From contig CP136064.1 of the NCBI GenBank assembly GCA_032622095.1, positions 262,361,863 to 262,425,862 of the forward strand: 64,000 nt of DNA, written 5' to 3'. A program made the translations under genes and the position numbers. The DNA is from Siphonodentalium dalli. Lineage: Eukaryota; Mollusca; Scaphopoda; Gadilida; Siphonodentaliidae. This document shows positions 50,728 through 63,270 of the stretch, one piece after another; within the stretch, counting starts at the first letter, position 1, and the number at the start of each line of letters is the position of its first letter. The notes beneath the pieces are model-generated. The model saw only the letters and a list, made by a program, of their open reading frames with translations. It made no database searches and had not been told where the DNA came from.

Positions 50728-51579
50728 CTCCAACGACCACACTATTTGTGTTAATCTCCCATTTATTAACTATGACGTCATGGTACTACATGTACGTTTG
50801 ATATTTTCGAAGTTTAGTACCAGGAACCAGTCTAGTCAATAAAAGGCACTGAACGCGTACCAATACCGGTATGCGAGTTATAAACAATGACAGACGGCAG
50901 CTTATATTTAAATTCATTTAGATTACAGTAGAAAATGATAATGATATATATCAATATACCGGTATTTTGATGCATACAAAGATGACACAAGTATACGTTT
51001 AAATGAGCAATATATATATGGGTGAGGATGGAACTGTGATCGACACTAAATTTTAACTGTAATTGAGTGATACAAATGGCCCAATGATCAGATGTATAAT
51101 GATAACCCAAATATAGATTTAACCAATACAATTTTAAAAGATGGTTCATTATATATATTTAATATTTAATACTTGTGAGAATTTATAAATAAATATAACA
51201 CTGCCATGGATAGCCCAGAAAGGACCAAACATCCTCTTATTTCGATGGTGGTCCCTAACACATGTAAGTATTTGTGTATCTATGTGCGTATGTGTGTATA
51301 TATGAACATGCATGTGCTTACATCTGTTTTGATCGTAACAACGAGAAAGTATAAGCATATCAGTCGATAATTATCAGTACTGGTAATGAGTGATCATATA
51401 TGATGTACAGGTACATGTACTAATGTGTGCATCATATCGTAATTGATGTCATATGTATAGCTATTATAGCTATATATAGTTATAATATATAGCAATAAGT
51501 GGCTGCCAAATGAGAAACAAACACATTAACCTATTGAAATAAATCCCATACGTCTAGGAGTGTTGAAGACTCGTACCTA

Positions 51580-51745
51580 TATATAATGATTAACTGTCAT
51601 GTGGACTGTTTTTATGGAGATGTAACCGTGAGGTAAGTAGTCATAACTTGTGTAAAACCTGAAGGGTTTTACATACAAGTTATGACCACTTACCTCACGG
51701 TTACACATCCATAAAAACAGTCCACATGACAGTTAATCCTTATAT
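51580..51745. repeat. Near-perfect long hairpin, ~79-bp arms
   Basis: The left arm includes GATTAACTGTCATGTGGACT and the right arm AGTCCACATGACAGTTAATC; the complementarity runs through CTTACCTCACGGTTACA to ACAAGTTATGAC.ACTTA, with a loop of only a few bases around CCTGAAGGG. Few mismatches. It could be a MITE or a pre-miRNA-like or siRNA-generating stem. Confidence 0.9.
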
Positions 51746-53225
51746 TTATATACATTTAGCGAAAAAGCCACTTTTGTAAATGTATTTAAATCGAAAAGTG
51801 TATCGTTACAAAACCAGCCCAAAATACCCCATAGCACCCTTGGCAAAAGTTAACAGGAAGAATTGAAACCCGATGATTTATTAAGTCAATCATGCGCGAA
51901 TCCAAATGCGCCCAAAACATTACGCGTTCGTCTTTCCAAACCCAAATGACGTATCGATGTTGTTATTAGCTTGCAGTTATATGCTGTTGCGCATTCACCG
52001 AGAAATAACAGCAACTAGCCACGTGGGCGCCGACCAATCAGAATGCTGGATTTAGTGATAATAACACTTAGTATGTAAATAAATACGTAACATGTAATAA
52101 TAATTAAACTATTATCTGACATACAGCTTGACCCGGGGTGGTGTATACGCCATTATAACATGTTAGTGCATTGTTGCTATTATACTATAATATTGATTAT
52201 CTGTGTTACATACTATAGTATTGTTTGGTAATATACTTAAATGGTATGTTTAAAGTTACATTGTGTTCTGGGAATAATTACCATTCATATGGCCATCTGT
52301 TGAACTCCTCTTAGATTCGAAACGCCTTCTAGATTCTAAATGCTAATACATATGAAATAATATCTATACAATTTCGTACATATGTATATCTATATCGAAA
52401 AACGCATAACAAAGACCAGCAACAAGACTGCGTGTTTACAAATGTCCTGATTCTAATCTCCGTCAGAGTATGGTCTTAAATCAATCAAATTAGTACATAC
52501 TATACTTCATATATAATCTCATGCAGATCAGATATGGGACTTTGCTAGAGTACAATGGACCAAATGAATGGAATGCTTCCCACCAGCTTATAATTACATT
52601 TAAACTATCATATTTATGTTATGTATATATTAGATATATTCTAAAGAGGCATGAATGGTATCCATAGTATAACTATCACATTATGTTAAAATCCCTTAAA
52701 GACACGGGAGGCCTTCGTTGCCGAAAATATTCATATTTGTTCCAATCACTGTAAACAGAAAAACATTAAAACGCATACAATTTCGTTCATATATACCATG
52801 ACCATCGCGTAAACAGCATGCTATCATAAAGACCTACTATATTTTACCTAAGCAAGAGCAGTGTTACTGGCTAATCACACACAAATAATATAAACGCTCT
52901 TTATTAGTTCCATATCAGGAATTCATCAAGAAAGAACGCTCTTTATGTTTACCATCATAATATAAACAAACACCAGGAAAGTAACTGTTTATGCTTTTGT
53001 TTACATAACGATGGTCAAACATATGACAATAACATACTGTTTATGCGATTTTACTTATTTGTATACGGACAAAGTCTGTCTACATTTTAATATTCTTTCT
53101 GTTTGTGGCGGTTTTTCACTGGTGGAAATATTTTCACATCATACCCACCGCCAAGGCCTCCCGTACCTTTAACAGGCACTAACGAATAAGGCATCGTTTG
53201 ATACCTTTGGGCTATGGATGAAACA
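51746..53225. other. No gene seen
   Basis: AT-rich intergenic sequence. ACGCTCTTTA recurs near 52893 and 52935. No exon or element recognised. Confidence 0.5.
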
Positions 53226-53229
53226 CCAA

Positions 53230-54190
53230 CAAACTAAATAATGAAATAAACCTCGGTGAACTCCAGGCCAAACAAATACGACTTTACAAAACAAATGATG
53301 TCGATGTAACGGACATCAAACCACACGAGCTTATTGGTCATTCAAGTAACTATTATGCACCCTTCACAATTTCGGGATATAATAACAAAATCACATAAAA
53401 TCACCTCATTGATGGGCCTTAATTGTAGAAGCATGAATGCTAATTGGGATAACTTACAAACTTTGTTATGTGATAAGCAACGTGAAAACAACACTTTCGA
53501 CTTAATCACACTTCCCGATATTTTCCGGATAAAATGAACCTATTCATTACCCGGTTATTGGCCATTTGAAGATACAATGTGCATGATAAAGACGACGGAA
53601 TGGGTTGGGTTGGGCAATTTATATAAAAATACCTAACGTTCATTCACATACTTGACTAAGTCATACAGAACCCATTTTTCTGTATGAGAATATTTTGAAA
53701 TTGCAAGGACCAATATCAACTACAAGCTGCAATGTTAATTTTTGACTGAAAAGAGGAAATGTTCCCATATCTTTCAATGAATCATCATATTATACATCTG
53801 CTAATACCCGACAAGCAGGAAGTCTAAAAGCACCAACTTCTAGACTACTGTTAGCTAAATAGATATTCCCTGATATATGAAACTCATTGGATAAAAATAA
53901 AAAGAACATGACCTTTCGAATTAGATTTTAAAAGTTGAAAAAGTTATATATCGCGATACTCGTCAACAATTAAATGCAACAATTCATTTAGTCGCGATTG
54001 TACAGATACGTCTAAATGCACGACATGAGCCCCACAACTGTATTATATATACGTGCTATTAAAAAAGCCTGGTATCTTCACCTTACGTTTTGGCTGGACG
54101 ATACGCAAAATTAGTCATTACAATCAGATGAATACGAACATAATGAAAAGCAATCTGAAAAGGCTCTTGCTCTGGTCCTTTCTAAAGATA
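53230..54190 (+). mobile_element. LINE fragment, endonuclease domain remnant
   Basis: 53334-53537 reads ITSLMGLNCRSMNANWDNLQ, then FDLITLPDIF, the opening of the apurinic-type endonuclease of non-LTR elements (LNCRSL..N...L, L.LTET). Downstream, PGYWPFED and a GLGNLYKN block (family GGVGIFIKN) follow in a decayed frame. No intact RT follows in this window. Confidence 0.7.
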
Positions 54191-54940
54191 TATTTCAACC
54201 AGATTCTACACCTATGACAAAGTAATATTAAGCCCATTGCATGGTCCAACCATCATGTATACACATAATGCAATTTAATTGGATACCCCATTCCATTATT
54301 TCAAAATATTACTCCATTTCACGTTGTCGTTTTATTACTTGAATTCCATTTATATATAGGGTGACAAGAAGACGGCCATTTGGACATTCCACTCCTCTAC
54401 AATATACCTATGCTCACTTTTGTATATTGTATTTTTACCATATGTCTATAAATATGGTACAAATAAATATTAGTACTACTACCCGTACGATACAGCATTT
54501 GATTGACACACATAATCACACCTCGACATAAATATTATACAAAGTAAATAAAAGGTTCAATGGTATATAAAGAGTGACTTCGTGATCAGCTGCAGCTTTG
54601 GTTACAGCCGATATCGGAAGTAAGTACGTGCATGCCTATTTCCGAGGCATCTCGAACGACAATAACCGCGGCTGTAGCCATAACGAATGTCACATTCATT
54701 ATCCAATGCAAACAATACGTATTCCCTGTAATTTATTCACCAAATCAACGATAAACTCCACCTTTCCAAAAAATATTATCATGAAGTTAGTTAAGTGTTT
54801 TCATAAAACAACCACCGAACCCGAAGATATAAAAATCTGTCAACCACACATTCCTGTTTTCATTCATTCAATCATAGTCGACCGAAGTAGTCTTATCAGA
54901 TAGCACTTACATTATATTTTAAATTTGCGACTGTTCTTTC
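54191..54940. other. No supported gene
   Basis: An open frame at 54598-54903 begins with TTG and has no domain I recognise. I do not call it. Confidence 0.4.
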
Positions 54941-54943
54941 AAT

Positions 54944-55240
54944 ATGAGGATAAGAGACTTGCACATGTCAATATATTAAAATGTCTCTTATCCTTTGGTT
55001 GAATAATTCAATAATTTTCCTGCATTGTCCGCCATTTTCATTTTTGTCCGCCATTTTGGATATGATTGGTAGTACGACAGCTCGCGTCCGGATTGCGTGG
55101 AGATGGAACGTCACATCCTGTCCATCGGTAATTTCGAGGCCCAATCTCCGGATGCAGCCGGCTGTAGCTGATCTCGAAGTCACTCCTTATCACAGTCTCC
55201 CTCATCTACGTGCCTTTGAAATAGATGCAGGCTAATCTAT
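54944..55240. other. Hairpin and GC-richer patch
   Basis: GGATAAGAGACTT and AATGTCTCTTATCC (54946-54995) are inverted. 55020-55230 is GC-richer than its surroundings and is open on both strands without a known domain. It contains CCGCCATTTT twice. A repeat or an old 5' exon is possible. Confidence 0.35.
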
Positions 55241-55249
55241 GTCTTGAAA

Positions 55250-55920
55250 GTGGAATAATCCTCACAAAACCTGTGCCCTTATCAAGATTATTCCAAGCAT
55301 TGATTGCATGGTACATGAATGCGTTCTTAATTTGAGTTTTCCCCTGGTACAAAGTAATTACAAAATGTATCGTGCGAATGTATCTGTTTAACTAATTTGA
55401 AGTCTTGTAACAAATAAAATGGATAAGCACCTGTCCTGGCTTTTTGAAGAAGTAGCAGAACTGTATGGTCTACCCTATATTTTACAATATTACTTCTCTA
55501 AACTCGTTAACTTTAATACTTTAGCGAGCTGTCAGATCTAAAATACATACAATATTTTTGTGTTGTGCTACTTGTAGTTTGTTTTTATAGGTAGCACCAA
55601 AGTACCATGCTAAGTTGGCATAGTCCATATGACATTGAATAAGAGTCGATACAAGTACATTCTTAGAGTGCCTGATATAAACATTTCAAGCCACTATTAA
55701 CTGTGTTAAGAACCGACACTGCCATTAGTTCACCATATCTTGTGTGATTCCAAGATATCTAACTTTGCCCACCTGTATATAATTTGGTCACATAGTTTTA
55801 CAAAGAAGTTTCTACGACTGCTTTTAGTCGCTTGACGGTTCCAAAATAAGACGGATTCAGTTTTAACCCAGGCAATATAGAACTTTGACACCTGATTCGT
55901 AGTAACCTGGCCCTTGTTTA
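55250..55920 (-). mobile_element. LINE remnant, CR1/L2-like
   Basis: On the minus strand the order matches LINE B at 13000-13700: an AATGCTTGGAATAATCTT segment (W.N.L region), a CTACAAGTAGCACAAC segment, a GTCATATGGACTATGCC.ACTTAGC segment (the HL.YA.VVW region) and a GAATCCGTCTTATTTTGGAA segment (KTE.ILF). All frames are broken. Confidence 0.6.
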
Positions 55921-57180
55921 GCTTTATGAACTGTTTGATTAAATACTCGTCAATGAGTCATTCTATGATGAAAGTTTCAGATAACAAGTTCAACGATGAG
56001 CCGCACACCATTTGTTGAACTTATTATCTGAACATTTCCCACCATTGGGTCGTTCTGTATCTGTATTACTTGTTTGCCTGTTTATTGACTAATTGGATAT
56101 CTTTAAAATCCGTTCATATGGATATTAAGATTCTAATTTACAATTCCATAACTGACCCGATAAATCCATTCAGTAACAAAATGGTTAATTTGTATGGATT
56201 CTCGAAACTATGGTAACAAGGTCACACATCCATTGTATGTTATGAAGAGAATACCGCTCAAGTCATGTATACCATTTTATTGTTATGGTTGATTGATTTT
56301 ATATCAACTTTGTTTAGTGTATAAAATATATCTTCAGTAAAAATTAAGTTCAAACGAGCTGCTTACACCCATGACCTGTGTACTCAACACGTAGCTCAAA
56401 AATAAGCTTTACATGGCATTTTGATCCATAATTGCAATATACTAGCGTGGACACAAAACGTAATTGAACAGATGTCCCTCACCTGAATCAGCGATTGATC
56501 AGAAGTGAACACCTGACCGCATGTCACAGAAGAGTCAATTTATGTTGGGGCTATACACTTTTCGATTAAATCTAGTATTTACGTCGAGCCAACTTTGTTG
56601 ATGTTATCAATTTGATGATGTGTATCATTTCCCTTCCAGTGGGACGAACGGGCGGAATTGTACAGTATGTTTTGTTTTATTCTAAATCGTGTTATTAGTG
56701 GTTTATATGTGGCACGTATAGTAGTTATGTAATCTGTTTTATGTATATCACTTTAACAACAATTTATAGTGACTGTATATGTTGTCACTCCACTTGTGAT
56801 ATGATAAATATTTATGGACATTGCATAAACAAGCTGATATGTAGATATTAATAAATGTGTTCTATGTCAATATATCTATTCACCAAGATAACTCACATAT
56901 TAAAAATTATGTCTTCATTGACGTTACTTCCAAGTGCATAATGTTTATCTGGGTACTGTATACTCGTCCATTACAAGAGGAAACTCGCATATCTCAATTG
57001 TAGTTACATTTGAGTGCGCAACAAATATTCGATAATAGTATCTAAATACACCAAATATTGTCTTTGCGGGTGAAGCATCTTGCATAAATATATCATACAC
57101 AAAGCGATGCACAGAGCGTGAAACTCGTGTTGAGAAACATGCCATTTGTTAAATTGATTTAAACACAGAATAAGATCGGA
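55921..57180. other. No gene seen; small hairpin
   Basis: 55979-56028 is an inverted repeat (CAGATAACAAGTTCAAC against GTTGAACTTATTATCTG). Related AACTTATTATCTGAACAT sequence is at 43816. Confidence 0.5.
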
Positions 57181-57239
57181 TTAATAGTCAATGAGCGATA
57201 ATTGTGTCGCAATGAATAAATCCATTGAGCGTGGACGCG

Positions 57240-57475
57240 GTCACGATAATTTATGACTTGTCAATAACCATTATATCGGCCTATCTTTTGGTCCGATTGG
57301 TGCGAGAGTAGTTTGATTGCATAATCATATCACCGAATCGAATTGTCAATTAGCTGACGACTGAACGACAAAAACGCCCACTTAGACCCGGTTTGGCTGG
57401 ACCGCCAATGTAGGCTTAAACCAGGTTTAAACTCGGAGGTTTAAACCGGAGATGACGAATCCGGCCATTAGGTTT
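57240..57475. repeat. Inverted partner of 41822-42065
   Basis: See the 41.8 kb entry. It contains GGCTTAAACCAGGTTTAAAC and GACGAATCCGGCC. Confidence 0.65.
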
Positions 57476-58011
57476 ACAACTGTCTGATTCTGTGGTGACG
57501 AGCTCATTTTGGGATCTTATTGACAGACAACATGTTTGTTAACATTTTGGCTGAGGACTGTAAATGCATGGAGTGTGTGTTTCTTTTATTTGAGTAAATA
57601 CAACTTGTTCCATGCAAATGCTAGAAATATTCCAATTGTGCTGGGCACGTGGATATTCACATCCGCACAAAACACTAGGGGGATTGGGGAATATTTGGGG
57701 ACAAGGGAACGCTATATCTATTTACGTTTTGGACATGTTTTCTGTGTGGTCTGTTCGTTCAAATTGTAACGGTCAAACCGTGGTGACTACCTAATGTCGT
57801 TGACATAAACGAACAACTAAATGCTGCGTAATGTGAATAGTTTGGATGTTGTGATCTCATGACATGGTGCACCCAAAATAGTCCCAATGTATAGAGAATT
57901 GCCTGAAAAAAATAGTTTAAAATGCAGTTTATTTGTCGTTGTATGCATGTATCTACACCAATATCGCGGGTTGGTTTTACAATATGAAGGTGAGTAATAC
58001 CGTGCCACTCT

Positions 58012-60170
58012 GGATTACATGTCTTACGTCATCAACACATTTAATTTGACAAGCCGCATATGTCGTGTAGACAAAGTTTGAAACTGATACTTGAGACCTA
58101 TTCATCACAGACTGTTTCGCTAAAGTGTAGGTGCCTGATTGTGTGTGTATAATTTCAAGAGAGTTAAAATTGCATGCCCTGTGTAAAGGAATGTATTATT
58201 TCTTGGAAAGCGTGATTGTAGTGAATCATTGATGTGTGTTTATTGGTGATAAATTCACGATGAACTAACCATTTTATCCACACTCTATTCTTCCAATCAG
58301 TTTTTACAAAGTGTACATCGTAATGATATACGATTGATTTGCAGGGATGTACATGCAATATAATAAGATGGCAGATAAATAATGGTATATAAGGAGCCCT
58401 ATTTATTGAGGGAAATGTTTAGATAATACACACTACAAACGACCTTACTATCTGAACAGTTACTGTGGGATATCTACTCATCAGTGATTCTTTAGTATAG
58501 AAATGGTTAAACTTACTATCTGAACAGTCACTGTGGGATATCTACTATTATTTAATAGAATGAACCATTCAGCCGTGGAATTTATAACCACTTATACCAC
58601 AACCGATTATTAAAACCATCTTTAAATTTCAAATGGCAGAGTTATCTCTTCTGCACCCACATTCATTATTGTACTTCCAAAGTATTGTTCGTCATAATAG
58701 TGAACGATACCGTCTCCGATCTTACCATAAGATAGTAAAACATATCTATGTTAATTGTCAAACTACTGGGCAAAAGCGCATATAGAAAAATACTCTCGAC
58801 CACCATCACTCGTATGGAACTAACATTGCGAAAATGAACGATATAACACACCATTTAACGTTGAGAACGAACACAAACGATTATAATTCACAGCACTCTT
58901 TATTCCCTTATACAAATATAACATGTTACTTAACATGTTATTATTTAAATACTGTTCTTTTGGGTAATACATCTTGAAACACAGCATGATGAACAAAGTG
59001 TTAAAACGTGTTGTTCTTTACCATGTTATTCATTATGATATTTATCTCACAAAACAACATACTGATTTTAACGCGTCATTTACCATGGTAGATACCCCAT
59101 GATTATTAACATGGTGAATGTGACTTACCATTTTAATAATCATGATATTAGTCACCCAATGTTTAAATCTAATGAAGCATAATAAGACACTGAGGTTATC
59201 AACACATCCATGAGGATGTCTTTATAACTTAAGCAGCCGATGTGTTTAAATTAAAAACAATCACGACACACAAGTTTTATGTTATAATGGAATCAAAGTG
59301 TTTAGATTTAAAACACTAACGTTATATATCTTTATGATAAACATAGTCAGGAAATTTCAAACCGGAAAGGCATCATGATTCCACCGGAATAATGTCCCGG
59401 TGGAATCATTGTCCCAAACAGTTAGAGGAACACACGAATAGTAATTCATCCGAGTGGCAAATATAGAGGTTAAACCGAGGATGTGAAATATTCCTTGAAT
59501 ACATACCTTTTTTTTATTCAAATAAGACAACTGGGTATGTGTGTCATAATACACCTTTTCTGTACATGGCAATGGTGTCTTCGACGTTTCTATCATGACT
59601 CTTTCGAATAAAATGGTTAGTATTTATACATCTTGTCATGGGCCTCATGGCATATGTGGCTCATGTGAAGACCTCTGGGACAATATTCGGGCGGCTATAT
59701 CTTGTCATAGCTGCATATGTTATATTCAGTGCTCTCCACAATACGCCCTTGTCTCTGAATTATTAACAGCAATATCATTATTTCGCCGGTTGAGAATTGC
59801 GCATATACATATCCATATACATACTGTCTCGCCGGAGGTGTATGTGGATCAAATTTACTTGAATAACGATTATTACATCACTGGAAATTCTCGAAAGAAA
59901 CAGTTTTAATCCAAGCGATGCGGATCAATACTGACAACACATAGGCTGGAATAAACAGAAGATATACAATAGTGAATGGGGACAGACAATCTTGCGCATG
60001 TTCCTTTAATAAACTAAACAAAAGGGGGATTCTACGTTATAATGTCAATAAGGTAACATTGCGATCAGTGAGATGTAATGAATCTCAGAAGTGTCTTAGG
60101 TCATCAACACATTTAGTTTGACAAGGAGCATAACTCTGTGTAGACAACGTTTGATACTTATACCCTGATC
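58012..60170. repeat. Direct repeat pair 58012-58105 and 60092-60170, with other short repeats between
   Basis: Shared: CATCAACACATTTAATTTGA, then CAAG..GCATA and GTGTAGACAA.GTTTGA. Between them, 58441-58490 and 58512-58552 share ACTATCTGAACAGT and TGTGGGATATCTACT, and 58920-59160 has several AACATGTTA / ACCATGTTA / ATTAACATGG palindromes. No supported gene; the ORF at 59595-59909 has no known domain. Confidence 0.5.
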
Positions 60171-60383
60171 CAAAACACATGTTCTCAACTTATAATTTGC
60201 AAATAGAGTTACCTCCCTTCTACTGTTGATATTAATTGGCTCTGTGCAAAGAACAAACATATTGCAGTGTTAGGCATGCATATATCTGAAATGGTATTAA
60301 TGTGCGTCAGTTAAGCACACGTTAATGGTATGTGTACCTTTAAAAGGAATTTGTTAATGTGAACAATTATGGATTTCTTTTCA

Positions 60384-60561
60384 GGGATGACAACCCTGAC
60401 ACCAGATTTAATAGTTGATAGCATCGTGAATGCGGATCAAACAGGGCGGTGTCTATACGCCGAAATGCATAGCTGTGGAACTCTTATTTCGCAAAACATA
60501 AGGCCTATAAATATGTCCTATAATGGGACATGGATACCGAGCAAATCCGTGAATTGGATGT
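60384..60561 (+). other. Weak exon candidate, unknown product
   Basis: A good acceptor (GATTTCTTTTCAG) is followed by an open phase-1 frame with GRCLYAEMHSCGTL and an NMS sequon, ending at TAG (60559-60561). It could be the last exon of an extracellular protein or chance. There is no partner exon nearby. Confidence 0.25.
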
Positions 60562-61245
60562 AGAGAGAAAATGAGTTACACGTGTTGCAACTTTCAATCT
60601 GAAATTTGCAACACGTGTGATGGCATACTAACAGGGAACCGTTGCAGGAACCCAGCAACATCAACTTGCAGTCTAGTTGTCTAAAACACCCAATTGCAGC
60701 AGAATGATGGTATCAGCTCCATATGTCCAGGTGTCACTATTCCATCAGCTACAAATTTAGTTCATAAAAAATTAAACTTTACCAAAACATGAGGAAATAA
60801 ATAAAAGAGATCTCAGAGAAAGCCATTCCAAACCCATACATGTACATAATCAAAAGGCTGAAGGAAATATCAGTCCAAAATGTTATATCTGCTCACGCCG
60901 ATTGGCTTCATAACAATCAAATGTATTCTGGGGTGGCAGAAATCCTATTCAATGTAATCTTTGTCAAAGAAATCCGTACGATTTGCAAAGGAAGAGTTCC
61001 ACACCAATGGATTTCGGCGTATATTCATCACCCTGCTTGATCCGCATTCACGATGCTATTCACTGCGACATCTCGTGACTGGGTTATCATCTCTGAAAAA
61101 CAAAACAATTCCAGTATTGAAAACTTTAATTTCTGCCACTCCCAGAATAAATTTGAAAGACAACACTGAACGGCTGAAGCATAGTCTACTCAGAGCAATG
61201 GATGACTGAACAATAGACTGCTCAAAGCACAGCCTGTTCACCCAC

Positions 61246-61378
61246 AAACCCAGCACATTATCTGATTACACAACACACCCTCGTGCAAATACGCATATAA
61301 TCGACATAAAACCCCGCACATTACCTGATTATAAAACACATCCTCGTGCAAATACGCATATAATCGACATATAATGTG
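61246..61378 (+). repeat. ~65-bp direct duplication
   Basis: CCTCGTGCAAATACGCATAT, then AATCGACATA, occur twice, each preceded by CACATTA.CTGATTA.A. Confidence 0.85.
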
Positions 61379-61529
61379 ATTATTTGGTTCTGAACTAAGC
61401 AGATAATGGACTTATATCTGTCATTCCGTTTTATGGGGCGGGCCACTGTGAAAGCACATGTTAAAGAACATACACCTGAAAAGTAGTGAGTTAGCTTATT
61501 CTGAGTCATTGTCGGCACATAATATTCTT

Positions 61530-61610
61530 AGAATCGCCTCATTATGAGTCGATAAAGCGACCAAAATGCTCCCATTTTCACACATTATCGACTCAGAATG
61601 AGGCGATTCT
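61530..61610. repeat. Hairpin, 25-bp arms
   Basis: AGAATCGCCTCATTATGAGT and ACTCAGAATGAGGCGATTCT pair almost perfectly around a ~30-base loop. Confidence 0.85.
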
Positions 61611-61689
61611 AATCAGAGTATCTGCCTAAAACAAGTTTTATTATAACCCAGAGCAAGGGACGCAACAACGAACATCTTAAGCACTTATC

Positions 61690-62000
61690 TTAAGCACTTA
61701 AGTGGTATACAGTTTAGCTGAAAATCAAACGCAGTCCCATGTGGTACAGAATACACTGTCCGAAACGAAATCACTTGTTTTAATGCGCTGATCTCAAATG
61801 CGGGAAAGATTGATTCGCAACTTTTATTCTTGAAAAAAATATCAGTGATGACAGGACATGGGCGAAAATAAAATCCCGTGAAACTAGAGCCGATAGTAAT
61901 ATCGAAATTAGTCACCGTGTTATTGATCCACATACGGCAGGCTCCGAATGATGCGAAGATCTTTGAAGATCGATGTCGAGGTGAGTTACATCTGCGAGAA
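61690..62000 (-). other. Open frame with extracellular look, unrecognised
   Basis: The minus-strand frame upstream of and through 61933-61685 reads FGACRMWINNTVTNFDITI, later FRPCPVITDIF, KNKSC and FDFQLNC before TAA. It has six or so cysteines and an NNT sequon. It might be a lectin-like or discoidin-like exon; I cannot assign it, and a transposase-like reading on the opposite strand lies next to it. Confidence 0.2.
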
Positions 62001-62400
62001 GGCGTTTCAAATGCAACGCCAAGGACCGAATATTCGTTTACTGCAATTTAAGGATGCAGTAGTGAACTGTTTGTTTCCGATATTCACATGTTATACGTCA
62101 CAACTACCAGGGACCAGAACAATGCAACTGTATCATTAAAATGAAACTGTGCTTGGTCCAAAATTCAGAATGGTCAGATAATCGTATAGAGTGTGCTAAC
62201 TACAGACTGCATCCGCAAATGGTCGACAAAACTTTGCTCAGCATGAACACACACAAAGCTGAATCATTCAACAGATCAGTTAGTACATCGCTGCCAAAAA
62301 ATGTGACACTTACTCGAAATGTTAATTGGCGGGCACATTCGGCTTGTCATTCCACAAATGTATGCAGTGTTGATTCCATGTTCACAGGATGAACAAATAT
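61948..62400 (+). pseudogene. Possible DNA-transposase remnant
   Basis: Two consecutive open frames (61948-62139 and 62141-62392) read QFKDAVVNCLFPIF, then MNTHKAESFNRSVSTSLPKN and NW.AHSACHSTN. The order (short helix, then T.KAE.FN......PK, then N) resembles the C-terminal part of Mutator/Kolobok-type transposases from memory. The match is loose and no catalytic triad is seen. Confidence 0.3.
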
Positions 62401-62985
62401 AGCAATCCAACACTAGGCAACGGGATGCTGAAAATAACACAATAGTGAACAGTTGAGGAGAATTCACTCATTTTCATGACTGGTAGCGAAGAAGAAAAAA
62501 ACGACAACTTCCATTACGGTAGGAACGATTTTTCCCAAGTATGAAGCACCAGAGTGCCAAAACAGTTGCCATAAACTCAGAAGCCAATCCAGACTAAATG
62601 TAATTGAATGAAAGCACACAATGGTGAAATAACACAAATTGAAGTACATAGTTGATTGTGAAATTCTCATAAATAGGCAACTTTTAGTTTAAAGGTGCAT
62701 AAAGATTTCATTGTGTGATAGGTGATCAACTTGATATTCTAATTCATAAACATAACAAAGATATCTTAATGTCAGTTGATGAGCAAATTATTACCAAAAT
62801 TAAAGTGTCAATGACACTGTACCTCAACCTGGGGAGGCGTTAATAATGTTATGCTGAGCAGTCAATATAATGATAAAGAAGGAAAGTAAACAAATTCAGT
62901 AAATGGATTGTTTTGTGTAAAATAAATTAATTTCATATCGAACATTTCTCCATTAAATGTGGGCTGCAGGGTGAGCCGACGGACT
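62401..62985. other. No gene seen
   Basis: AT-rich with no recognised feature. Confidence 0.5.
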
Positions 62986-62989
62986 TAAA

Positions 62990-63270
62990 TGTGAAATCCA
63001 AGATGGCTCCAGGCGCCCACATTTCAGAAGAATTGGACAGCTTCCATCTAGGTCACACCAAAGAGCCATATGAATTTTGGATGAGGTTATGGCTGTGGCA
63101 TGTAGGGTGTGCCAAAGGATTTTAGTCATGAACAAAATAAAATCCAAGATTGCCGCTGGCGACCATGTTTTTTATCCAATTTCGGAAAATATCGTTGGCT
63201 CCCATCTAGAGGTCAACCTGAAGATTCTTATGAAGTTTGGTGACGATCGGATGGGGGAATGGAAGATGGA
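62990..63270. repeat. Inverted copy of the 24.6-25.1 kb dispersed repeat
   Basis: On the minus strand: CCGATCGTCACCAAACTTCA, AGATGGGAGCCA, ATATTTTCCGAAATTGG and GGCACACCCTACATGCCACA. The order matches 24650-24800. Confidence 0.7.

Noticed and set aside
54598-54903. 101-codon ORF
   Set aside because: It starts at TTG, has no known domain, no splice context and no partner.
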